A stretch of 64,000 nt of DNA from Bacteroidales bacterium (GTDB taxonomy: Bacteria; Bacteroidota; Bacteroidia; Bacteroidales; UBA1402). Position numbers and translations under genes: made by a program. The stretch covers positions 372,001 through 436,000 of the forward strand of contig JAJFTH010000003.1 in the NCBI GenBank assembly GCA_021373135.1, read 5' to 3'. Each line of letters starts with the position of its first letter. Within the stretch, counting starts at the first letter, position 1. Under the pieces are notes generated by a model. It did not search any database and was not told the DNA's origin. It was given only the letters and a program-made list of their open reading frames with translations. Positions 26,151 through 34,481 of the stretch are shown here, piece after piece.

Positions 26151-27605
26151 TTATTGTTTGATCAGATTCCGCAGGGATATCCCCAACTTTCTAAAATCAT
26201 ACTGACCGGTTAACTGAATAAATATTCCAGTCACAACGACAGTGACCACCAACTTAATCAATAAAGATGCCACCAAAGGCAAAGAATTAACCGGAATCCA
26301 AAATAAAAATCCTGTCACCATCAATCCTATCAAAACCGGGAAACCAAAAATCCTCAAAACTACTCCAATATGAGCATTGAATGTTTTTTTGAAAATGTAA
26401 TAAAAAGAAACAGCCAAATTCAATGCAAAAGCAATATCAATAGCAACCGCTACTATTTCAATTTTTTTAAATAAGATGACACTAATTAAAATCGCAAACA
26501 CATTGATGACTGCACATATCAGGCCTGAAATAAACAAATACTTGGCGGAATTGCTAGATTGAAGGATACTTCCTGATGCAGAATCAACCATCTGAATAAA
26601 AACCGACAATGATAAAAGTTTAAATACCTGTATAGCTCCTACCCATTGGTCTCCAAAAAGAATCAGAATAAGTTCTCTTGCAGAGAAAAACAGAAAAGGA
26701 GTCAATATGCACCCAATCAAAGCCAGAATTCTAAGCAATTTGATACTATAATTCAACAGACATTCTTTCTGATCCTGAAAGTCAGAAAGAATTGGCTGAA
26801 TCGTTGGTGTAATGACATGGGTAATATTAGATAGTGGCAACATCATCACCCTGTATGATTTCTCGTAATACCCAAGGCTCCGCATACCTATATATTTACC
26901 AATCAATAATTTATCAAGATTTCTTGAAAAATAATTGACGATATTGAAACAAAACTGATAGAGAGAAAAAGAAAGTATCTTCCTGATTGAATGAAAATTA
27001 ATCTTTAAACTCAGCACCAATTTTACCGGTATTTTGATGTAATTAGCAATCGATACAAAAAAACTTGAACCAATTGGGGTAATCAGTAGGGAATAAATAC
27101 CAAGACCGGAATAAGCGCAAAAAATGGCAATACCACCTAAAACTGCCTGGGTACATAGATTACAGATAGATAAAAACTTAAACTGCTTATCTTTAAGCAA
27201 TAAAGCATTCGGAACAATATTAAAAGATATGAAGACCAAGTTCAAAGAAATTAACTGGCATAAATTGATCAATAAATCATTCTTATAATAATGTGAGATA
27301 GGCTTTGCCAAAAAGAAAAAGCATATAGCCAACGCTGTACCAATCAACACGGTAAATGAAAAGATATCCGATAACTCAGAATCCCTCAATCCCTTATGCT
27401 GAATGATGGCAGGGCCAAAACCCATATTGCACAACAAGTCAAAAAAGGCAATCAAAACACTAGCTATAGCAACAACGCCAAAATCATCAGGTGTTAACAG
27501 ACGAGCCAATATAGCTGTTACGCATAAAGAGACAAGAATCCCTGTATATTTAGATATGGCAGTATAAAAAACGCCACTAACTATTTGCTTTTTTACACTA
27601 ACCAT
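26151..27605 (-). CDS. wzx: Repeat-unit flippase, MOP/WzxC type (system A)
   Basis: The start is set at the ATG at 27605 (MVSVKKQIV), which clears the upstream stop by one base; a GTG at 27620 would overlap it. About 484 residues with 12-14 membrane helices. The N-terminal pattern of GVFYTAISKYTGILVSL and ARLLTPDDFGVVAIASV is typical of the WzxC/TuaB branch of the MOP superfamily. It would flip undecaprenyl-linked repeat units across the inner membrane. A second, related flippase is encoded at 56932-58368. Confidence 0.92.
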   Translation of the reverse strand: MVSVKKQIVSGVFYTAISKYTGILVSLCVTAILARLLTPDDFGVVAIASVLIAFFDLLCNMGFGPAIIQHKGLRDSELSDIFSFTVLIGTALAICFFFLAKPISHYYKNDLLINLCQLISLNLVFISFNIVPNALLLKDKQFKFLSICNLCTQAVLGGIAIFCAYSGLGIYSLLITPIGSSFFVSIANYIKIPVKLVLSLKINFHSIRKILSFSLYQFCFNIVNYFSRNLDKLLIGKYIGMRSLGYYEKSYRVMMLPLSNITHVITPTIQPILSDFQDQKECLLNYSIKLLRILALIGCILTPFLFFSARELILILFGDQWVGAIQVFKLLSLSVFIQMVDSASGSILQSSNSAKYLFISGLICAVINVFAILISVILFKKIEIVAVAIDIAFALNLAVSFYYIFKKTFNAHIGVVLRIFGFPVLIGLMVTGFLFWIPVNSLPLVASLLIKLVVTVVVTGIFIQLTGQYDFRKLGISLRNLIKQ

Positions 27606-27606
27606 A

Positions 27607-28731
27607 CTAAAAATTCTCACGCAAAAGATTCAACAGACGACTCAATGAATATTTTTTCATCAATATCCTTTTGTTTTTTATAATATCCTCAACAGACAAA
27701 AACACCTTCAGATTTTCATCGAATAATTCATCCATACTAAATATGGTCAACCCAAGTGACTTATAAAATTTAAGCAATGGGTTGCGATTATCCAAAAAAA
27801 CCTTTCCACCCAAATAAAGAGCAATCAAAATATTGCCTACCGCCTCCTGTCTCAAACTGCCGTAAATGAAGACCCCGGCAGATAGCAACATTTTATTGTA
27901 TTCATCCAGAGGCATATAGTCAACAACAGGTTTAAATTTATTTCCGAAATTATCCTGACCAAAATTGATAATCAACTTTTTGTATTCCTCATTCCCTGCA
28001 TAACTTAAAGGGACTATAATTTTGTTGTCCACCTCTAAATCTTTCAGCTTCTGCAAAATTGACAAATGATTGCTGGTAAAAGAGCAGGAATTGCCTACCA
28101 TAATGGCATGGCCTTCACAAGTTTTGTCCAATAAATCAGCACCAAGGATCTCATCAATCGGATAATAAAAAAATTCCCGGTATTCCAGATGAGAGAACTC
28201 CGGATAATAAGCCTTAAACAAAGGATACTCATCATACATGCTGTCAGGGACAAAGTATTTCACTTTTTTCACTGCCGGATACAAAATTTTTAAAGACTTT
28301 CTCCGTTGATAGTTTTTGTAGTACTTAAACAAACAAGAAGGGATATGTCCATGACTAACCTGATTGATCAATTTTTCATCCTCATACAATTTAAAGCCTT
28401 TGTATTCCAGAAAAGTATTGTATAAATCACCACCCCATTCTATCCAATAGATTTTCGGATGTTTTATATGGTTGATGAAGTCTGCAGAATAATCCGATAA
28501 ATAATGAATAATGACTGACTCATAATTTTTTATATCGCCAACAGTACTCCAGAAAGTATCCGAATCATATTTCAGGAAAAAAACTTGTTCAGAGCATTTT
28601 TGAACATACTTTCCAGTCGTCGAATCGCCTCTCAACAAAATAATATATTTATTTCCACCAAGATAGACCTCCTCAAACATTTTAATCGTTCTGTTGATTA
28701 TTTTCTCATCCGGCAGTATATGCAACCTCAT
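27607..28731 (-). CDS. wecF: WecF-like 4-acetamido-4,6-dideoxy-D-galactose transferase (GT56)
   Basis: 374 residues. Recognisable WecF-family segments are VIIHYLSDYSADFIN, WIEWGGDLYN, VGNSCSFTSNHLSIL, VPLSYAGNEEYKKLI and GSLRQEAVGNILIALY. In enterobacteria WecF adds Fuc4NAc to lipid II of the common antigen. Here the preceding gene encodes the matching WecE-type aminotransferase, which supports a Fuc4N-type donor. The gene lies 2 bp after it. The acceptor is presumably the system A repeat unit rather than enterobacterial common antigen. Confidence 0.85.
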   Translation of the reverse strand: MRLHILPDEKIINRTIKMFEEVYLGGNKYIILLRGDSTTGKYVQKCSEQVFFLKYDSDTFWSTVGDIKNYESVIIHYLSDYSADFINHIKHPKIYWIEWGGDLYNTFLEYKGFKLYEDEKLINQVSHGHIPSCLFKYYKNYQRRKSLKILYPAVKKVKYFVPDSMYDEYPLFKAYYPEFSHLEYREFFYYPIDEILGADLLDKTCEGHAIMVGNSCSFTSNHLSILQKLKDLEVDNKIIVPLSYAGNEEYKKLIINFGQDNFGNKFKPVVDYMPLDEYNKMLLSAGVFIYGSLRQEAVGNILIALYLGGKVFLDNRNPLLKFYKSLGLTIFSMDELFDENLKVFLSVEDIIKNKRILMKKYSLSRLLNLLRENF

Positions 28732-28733
28732 CT

Positions 28734-29882
28734 TTATTTCTTTGTAAAGAATTCCCGAATTAATCCAATGACGATTTGTACCTCTTCATTGGTCAAATCA
28801 AAATACAAAGGCAGTCTGACCAGATTTTCTGTGTAATAATCAGAATAAGGTAATGAAATGTTGCTGAATGCCGGATCATATTTCTTATAAAATTTACTTT
28901 TGTGAAGACACAGATAGTGGAATACAAGTTGAACTTCATGCTGCTTCATCCATGTAATCAAATCCGAACGGTCTTCCAATGATTGACAGACAAAATAGAA
29001 AATGTGTGCATTGTTTGTACAATTATCTGGAATTTCCGGTATCATAATATCTTTAATATCTTTGAGGCCATAATTATACTGGTTCCATATATCTATCCGT
29101 CTTTTTTGAATGATATCCATTTCCAACAATTGAGCGTATAAAAATGCAGCAGTATATTCGGAAGCCAAAAAGGAAGATCCAAAATCCACCCATTCGTATT
29201 TATTGACTTCCCCCCTAAAAAATTCAGACCGATTGGTACCTTTCTCCCAAACTATTTCAGACCGGTTGATCAACTTTTCGTTATTAATTACTAGCAATCC
29301 ACCTTCACCACTCTGAATGTTTTTCGTCTCATGAAATGAAAATGCAGCAACATCACCCAGACTGCCAAGTGGCATTCTATTACCGGTTTTTGCAGAAATA
29401 TAATAGGAATCTATGGCTTGGGCCGCATCCTCGATAATCATCAGACCATGTTTTTTAGCTATATCCCCTATTCTATCCATGTCACAAGCGCAGCCTGCAT
29501 AATGAACCACTACAATGGCTTTTGTCTTAGTAGTAATGACTTTTTTAATGGAGTCTGGATCAATATTCGGATTTTTTTTTGTACTGTCCGCAAAAACAAT
29601 CTTAGCACCCTGTCTGACGAATGCCAAAGCCGATGACACAAATGTATAGGATGGAATAATCACTTCATCTCCAAATCCAATGTCAGTCAAAATAGCACAC
29701 ATCTCCAGTGCATCCGTACAAGAAGTGGTTAAAAGACATTTCTTAAAACCATATTTGCTTTCGAAATATTTTTGGCACAATTGGGTATAATATCCGTTAC
29801 CACTAAACTTTCCCCTTTTAATGACGTCCTCAAATAATTCTTTCTCTTTACCTGTACAATATGGTTTATTAAACGGAATCAT
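28734..29882 (-). CDS. wecE: dTDP-4-amino-4,6-dideoxygalactose transaminase, WecE/RffA type
   Basis: 382 residues, DegT/DnrJ/EryC1 aminotransferase fold. The start MIPFNKPYCTGKE, the segment IIPSYTFVSSALAF, the VHYAGCACDMDRI stretch and FSFHETKN with the PLP lysine at 187 closely follow E. coli WecE. It would convert a dTDP-4-keto-6-deoxyglucose to dTDP-4-amino-4,6-dideoxygalactose. RmlA/RmlB for the precursor and a WecD-type N-acetyltransferase are not in this window. Confidence 0.92.
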   Translation of the reverse strand: MIPFNKPYCTGKEKELFEDVIKRGKFSGNGYYTQLCQKYFESKYGFKKCLLTTSCTDALEMCAILTDIGFGDEVIIPSYTFVSSALAFVRQGAKIVFADSTKKNPNIDPDSIKKVITTKTKAIVVVHYAGCACDMDRIGDIAKKHGLMIIEDAAQAIDSYYISAKTGNRMPLGSLGDVAAFSFHETKNIQSGEGGLLVINNEKLINRSEIVWEKGTNRSEFFRGEVNKYEWVDFGSSFLASEYTAAFLYAQLLEMDIIQKRRIDIWNQYNYGLKDIKDIMIPEIPDNCTNNAHIFYFVCQSLEDRSDLITWMKQHEVQLVFHYLCLHKSKFYKKYDPAFSNISLPYSDYYTENLVRLPLYFDLTNEEVQIVIGLIREFFTKK

Positions 29883-29906
29883 CTTTATTAAATTTGATTT
29901 ATGATT

Positions 29907-31001
29907 TTATTTATCCCCTTTCAGGAGACTCTTTATATACAAACTCCCCAGCAAGAAAGAAACAATCAGGATACCGCCCAAAAATCCACCGATAATCATC
30001 GATTTCGCTTTGCCCAGTCTTTCTTTCTTTAATGGAAGTCTGGAGGTATCGATAATTTGCATTATAGGCTTCTGTCTGGCCATATCCAATTTCAATGTTT
30101 CAAGATTTTTAAGGATTTCCGCATATACGCTACCATATAGTTTGGCATTGGCTTCCTGTTTGATTTTCGGTACAGCAGCCATTTGATAAGCACTATTAAT
30201 ATTTATCTGAGAAATGGATGCACTACGGTTCAATGACAATTCGTACAAATTCTTGATGGAATCTGCTGTGACTGCCATCATTTTAATGTTCGCCCTGCTT
30301 TGAGCTGTACGTGTCTCCATATAAAACTGATAGGTTACATCCATCAGCTTTTCTACAAATAGTTGTGAAAAGAGTTCATTTTTACTAGTAAAATCGATAT
30401 TGACAATACCGTTTTTCTTGTCTTTTCTCTGCACCAACAAATCTTCTGACAAAACAATGTTGTTGTAAATTTGATATAACACACTATCTTGGGTTCTGGT
30501 AAACGTTTCACGATTTTGCCCGATTGGATAAGCTAATTTGCGCAATTCTGGGTACTTTTTATCATTCTGCCAATCTTTACGCATCTCATTGAAATCAATA
30601 TAGACTTCCACCAAAGTCTTTTTTTTGCCTTTGTAGTTAACAGGAGATAACAAGGTTTGTTCGACAGTATGACGTGACCTTATGATTTCCAACAAATTCT
30701 CACCACTGAAAGCTCCATCATCACCACTGGCAAAGTTGGCAAGGCCAAAGGTGGAGGCCAGACTGGCCAGACTGGATGTCCCTGAATTATCAATCAAGGC
30801 AAAAGATATTTGTGCGGTATACCTTGGATCTGTATTCAGTGATACCAACAAGCCAAGAACGCCACCAGAAAGTCCAAAAGACAAAATGATCATCCATTTG
30901 CCAAGCAAGTAATGAAACCACTCTTTTAATTTGATCAACAATTCTTTAAATGAAATCTCATTCTTTTTATTGTAATTGTTCTGTTTATAATCTTCGTTCA
31001 T
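29907..31001 (-). CDS. Chain-length/polysaccharide co-polymerase protein, Wzz family
   Basis: 364 residues with a membrane helix near each end (about 37-53 and 337-357) and a large periplasmic domain with coiled segments (about 210-310). The N-terminal RYTAQISFALIDN pattern is typical of Wzz proteins from Bacteroidota. No kinase domain is attached. It would set chain length together with the Wza-type exporter encoded 17 bp upstream. Confidence 0.9.
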   Translation of the reverse strand: MNEDYKQNNYNKKNEISFKELLIKLKEWFHYLLGKWMIILSFGLSGGVLGLLVSLNTDPRYTAQISFALIDNSGTSSLASLASTFGLANFASGDDGAFSGENLLEIIRSRHTVEQTLLSPVNYKGKKKTLVEVYIDFNEMRKDWQNDKKYPELRKLAYPIGQNRETFTRTQDSVLYQIYNNIVLSEDLLVQRKDKKNGIVNIDFTSKNELFSQLFVEKLMDVTYQFYMETRTAQSRANIKMMAVTADSIKNLYELSLNRSASISQININSAYQMAAVPKIKQEANAKLYGSVYAEILKNLETLKLDMARQKPIMQIIDTSRLPLKKERLGKAKSMIIGGFLGGILIVSFLLGSLYIKSLLKGDK

Positions 31002-31018
31002 AATGTATTATCTAATGT

Positions 31019-33481
31019 TTATCTAAATACAGAAATAATTAATGTTGCAACAGTTGCAATGGAGCCTAAAATTGATACAGTTTCTGCAGTCGACATCTTA
31101 TTTTTAAGTTCAGTCGGCTTTTCTGGTACCACAATATGAGACCCGGGTCTTATCGATGGATAGTGTTTAATACCGAGGAAGCTTGAAGTACTTTTAGCCG
31201 TTCCATTAGCATAGAGCACAAATGTCCTGCTTCTTTGGGCACGATTCGAAAATCCACCGGCACTACTTACATAATCTCTAAGTGACAGACCTTTTTCGTA
31301 ACCCACATAAGTTGGAAACAACACTTCACCCAACACACGTACAGTCTGCAACTCACGAGGTACATAAATGACATCCCCCTCTTCCAGATAAAGATCTTGC
31401 GTACAACCTGGATGCTTTATTATTTCCTTCAAATTTATACCAACAATTCCTTCTGAATCAAGTATTTGATCAACCGACTTTGTGCCGGATAGCTTTTCCT
31501 TGACATCTTCAATGTCATCAGATCCTGTTTCTTTGAGCAAATTTATATCAATATCTTTCGACGATTTTGACTCCAACTGACGTTTGGCATTATCGACCAT
31601 CTTTTGTTTAAGGATATTTTCTACACCACTTGTTTTTTCATAACGAATCAAATACGCACCTAATGGATATGCATAATTTGTAAATCCACCGGCACGTCTC
31701 ACCAGGTCAGAGATTCTTTCCGTCTTGTTAATGATATTGTATTTACCTGGTTGTAAGATTTCTCCATCGATACGAACCATGCGGACATCTTCATATCCGG
31801 GAATGGTACGTACGATTACCTGATCACCATTCTGAAGCAGAAAATCACCATCACCATCCTTAAAGTTCAGATTCTTGTCAAGCTTGAATTTCTTCACAAT
31901 CGTTTTGACATCAGTCTCCAACAACATCTGAGGATCCTTGATAATGCGGATCAATTCCACAGAATCGGTCGAAGCCATTTCCTTGAAACCTTTCGCCTTA
32001 AAAATCAAGTCCTTGATGGTAATATTTTCTATCAGATTAAATGTCCCTGGTTTTTTTACGGCACCCCAGATGGACACCGTTTCTTTTTCACGGAAATCAA
32101 ACAAATTGCTAATCCTTACAGAATCGTCTTTCTGCAACAAAATATCAGGAGAGATACCATGCAACACTTCCCCAAGATTGAAACTGAGAATCTCAGGAAT
32201 TTGATTCTCTTTCTTACGAATAATAGTAGCCATGTTCAAATAAGCGTCTTCCTTGACACCATCCGCTTTGGCGATAAGCTGTTTGACAGTCAGTCCCGGC
32301 TCAAGAGCGTAAGCCCCGGGACGATAAACTGACCCGGTGATATCAACACGGTTATCAAATTTTTCATAGGTAGTTGTAACCGTATATACATCTCCAGAAG
32401 TTATTTCAAAGGATTCAATTTCACTCTCCCTTACATCTACGACTGTCTTTTCACGATTTGTCAGTCTGAAAACCGTGATATTGGTCTTGTGAGCATTTTC
32501 TGTAAATCCACCTGCAAAACGGATAAGATCTTTCAGCGTTTCCCCTTTTAATGCCTCAAAAATGGCAACGTGTTTAACAGCTCCTTTGATAGTCACTCTG
32601 TTTTGATATGGTTCAATCTTAATAACATCTTCATCCTGTAATGAGATGTTGTCTTTCACCATCCCATCTATCAGAAAACGGTACATATCAATGTTTGCAA
32701 TTACTTTGCCATGCCTGATCACCTTAATATCACGCATAGAGCCCATCTTGCCAGGGCCACCACATGCATACAAAGCATTGAATGCCGTTGCAAGGGAAGG
32801 CAAAGTATATGATCCGGGACGAACAGCTTCACCAACCACTGTAATGCGAATGCTTCTGATATTTCCCAAAGAAATCCGAATTTGAGTTTCGCCTGACGAA
32901 ACGCCGGTATATATCTTTGACAATCGGTTCTTGATGTTTGAAGAGGCAGCCACTATGGTTTGTCCACTCACTTTAACAAGTCCGACTGCAGGGATGCGAA
33001 TGAATCCATCCGGTGAAACCTTAACACGATAATTGGCTTCATAAAGACCAGTAATATCGATAATCATTTCATCATAGGTGCCCAATATGTAATTGGGAGG
33101 CGTCGGTATATTCAGTTTGGGTTCAAATGTGAGGTCTTGATTGCTAAAAAGTTGGGAGCCAAATATTTCCAAAGCAGGGGAAGTCTTTTTCTTTGCATTG
33201 AGCGAATCCCTTAGTTCTACCTGATTTTTGGTCAAGCCTTTGGTGCCATTATCTTTAAGTCCGTAATTATTTCCTTTGTCAGACCCATTATTAGTGAATT
33301 CTTGCGACACGGTACGGTCTTGGGGAACTTCCTCTTTCACACTATTCGTGCTTACCGAAGAGTTTTGTTCTTTATATTTTTTATACATCTCGATTTGTTC
33401 TGGAGTAAGATCGCTTAGACTCTGAGCTAAAAGAGGGATCAGAATCAACAAAGAAATCAAGGTAAAAATTATTTTCTTCAT
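31019..33481 (-). CDS. Polysaccharide export outer-membrane protein with several SLBB domains (Wza-like)
   Basis: The start is set at the ATG at 33481 (MKKIIFTLI), which gives a clean signal peptide ending at LLAQS; the longer frame begins at 33544. 820 residues. After a low-complexity region comes the Poly_export domain (about 125-220, ILGTYDEMIIDITG and SPDGFIRIPAVGLV), then at least five SLBB repeats, each marked by a GxVxxPG pattern (EAVRPGSY, SVYRPGAY, AVKKPGTF, EILQPGKY and EVLFPTYV). It ends with a membrane helix near the C-terminus. It is the first gene of the system A run. Confidence 0.93.
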   Translation of the reverse strand: MKKIIFTLISLLILIPLLAQSLSDLTPEQIEMYKKYKEQNSSVSTNSVKEEVPQDRTVSQEFTNNGSDKGNNYGLKDNGTKGLTKNQVELRDSLNAKKKTSPALEIFGSQLFSNQDLTFEPKLNIPTPPNYILGTYDEMIIDITGLYEANYRVKVSPDGFIRIPAVGLVKVSGQTIVAASSNIKNRLSKIYTGVSSGETQIRISLGNIRSIRITVVGEAVRPGSYTLPSLATAFNALYACGGPGKMGSMRDIKVIRHGKVIANIDMYRFLIDGMVKDNISLQDEDVIKIEPYQNRVTIKGAVKHVAIFEALKGETLKDLIRFAGGFTENAHKTNITVFRLTNREKTVVDVRESEIESFEITSGDVYTVTTTYEKFDNRVDITGSVYRPGAYALEPGLTVKQLIAKADGVKEDAYLNMATIIRKKENQIPEILSFNLGEVLHGISPDILLQKDDSVRISNLFDFREKETVSIWGAVKKPGTFNLIENITIKDLIFKAKGFKEMASTDSVELIRIIKDPQMLLETDVKTIVKKFKLDKNLNFKDGDGDFLLQNGDQVIVRTIPGYEDVRMVRIDGEILQPGKYNIINKTERISDLVRRAGGFTNYAYPLGAYLIRYEKTSGVENILKQKMVDNAKRQLESKSSKDIDINLLKETGSDDIEDVKEKLSGTKSVDQILDSEGIVGINLKEIIKHPGCTQDLYLEEGDVIYVPRELQTVRVLGEVLFPTYVGYEKGLSLRDYVSSAGGFSNRAQRSRTFVLYANGTAKSTSSFLGIKHYPSIRPGSHIVVPEKPTELKNKMSTAETVSILGSIATVATLIISVFR

Positions 33482-33506
33482 AACTTGTAAATTATCTTTT
33501 GGTTTG

Positions 33507-33514
33507 CAAAAATA
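33507..33514 (-). promoter_or_regulatory. Candidate -7 box for the system A operon
   Basis: Minus-strand TATTTTTG matches TAnnTTTG and lies 25 bases before the exporter ATG. A TTTG is present upstream (33542-33545) but the 27-bp spacing is longer than usual, so confidence is low. Confidence 0.3.
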
Positions 33515-33933
33515 CAATATAAATTCAATAAAATTCATACACAAAAAGGTTCGTCACTCCCAAATTAAAGAAGCGACGATGATAATCAAATCTTTCTCAA
33601 ATAGTTTCACCGGTTTAAGGGTGATAAAAAAAGTGACAAAAAAAAGTTTCTCCCATACTCATATTTTTGGAAGAAACAAAGCTATATTCATAGAAAACAG
33701 ACTATTAAAAATCTGTTCTTTCATCTTTTCATCTTTTATACAATTCCCATAAACAATCAATCTGTCGGACATGTCATAGATTATATGTTTGTTAATCCAT
33801 TTTTAGTAGTATTGATTTCTATTTACTAAAATAGTAAACGGCAGAAAAAGGTTTTTCTTATATTTCAGAGGACGTTTTTTGAATATTTTTTTGCAATAAA
33901 CAGAAACTTGGAGTTGACAACATAATATAAAGC

Positions 33934-34230
33934 ATGGACGTCAAAGAAATGAACTTATCGCAATATTTGGTAAAATCGGCTATACTCCCTGCAAACACGA
34001 ACAAAAAGGGCACTACAACATATTATAATTCACACTGATCAGTCCTTTTTATGTGAATAATTGATAACAAATATCTCTCCATATAATTTTTATTATTAGT
34101 TTTACCACGTCCAGTAGGATAATGGTGATACTTTGTTCAATTATTTGTAAAAATGATTAGAGAATTTCCTAAGTATTTCTTACTCGACAAAATTAAGGAA
34201 TTACCAAAAAAAATTAAGTAAAAAATGCTA
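33934..34230 (+). pseudogene. Possible remnant of a CHC2-type DNA primase gene
   Basis: An opening of 34 codons (33934-34038) reads MDVKEMNLSQYLVKSA and later KKGTTTYYNS, resembling the start of CHC2 zinc-finger primases carried by Bacteroidota mobile elements. Past its stop, other frames give fragments SPF, VNN, FYY and DNGDTLFNYL in the order expected of that domain, interrupted by stops and shifts. This is pattern matching by eye and may be chance. Confidence 0.25.
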
Positions 34231-34380
34231 CAGATTTTAACCTAAACACTATCCACACGTCCTGACCAGCCATGAAAATACACGTATTTCTTTTGAACTA
34301 ATCAGCGACACCATTTCTCCATATTAGGAGGTATGGACATTAACCTGGTAATACCTCTGATAAAGGTTATAACAGGCTTA

Positions 34381-34405
34381 CAATCAGCAATTGAATTGCT
34401 GATTG
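34381..34405. repeat. Perfect 25-bp palindrome upstream of the LRR protein gene
   Basis: CAATCAGCAATT (34381-34392), one central G, then its exact reverse complement AATTGCTGATTG (34394-34405). It lies 76 bp before the ATG of the plus-strand LRR gene. The one-base centre disfavours an RNA hairpin and suggests a dimer-binding operator. No T-run follows on either strand. Confidence 0.5.
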
Positions 34406-34481
34406 GATAAGTGTTAATGTTTTAATATAAAAATAATGTTAGACAAAACATAGCCATATAAAAATAAAAAGAAACCATTTT

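Larger units (their letters stand above)
33482..34481. other. About 1 kb AT-rich gap between the exporter gene and the first LRR gene
   Basis: No convincing intact gene is present. It holds a promoter-like box for the exporter gene (33507-33514), a decayed frame around 33934-34230 that may be a primase remnant, and a perfect 25-bp palindrome (34381-34405) upstream of the LRR gene. An 82-codon open frame at 33504-33752 has no recognisable features and is probably spurious. The gap separates system A from the LRR island. Confidence 0.7.

Noticed and set aside
33504..33752. 82-codon open frame on the plus strand in the 1-kb gap
   Set aside because: Low complexity, no recognisable motif, overlaps the promoter-like region of the exporter gene, and has no credible leader.
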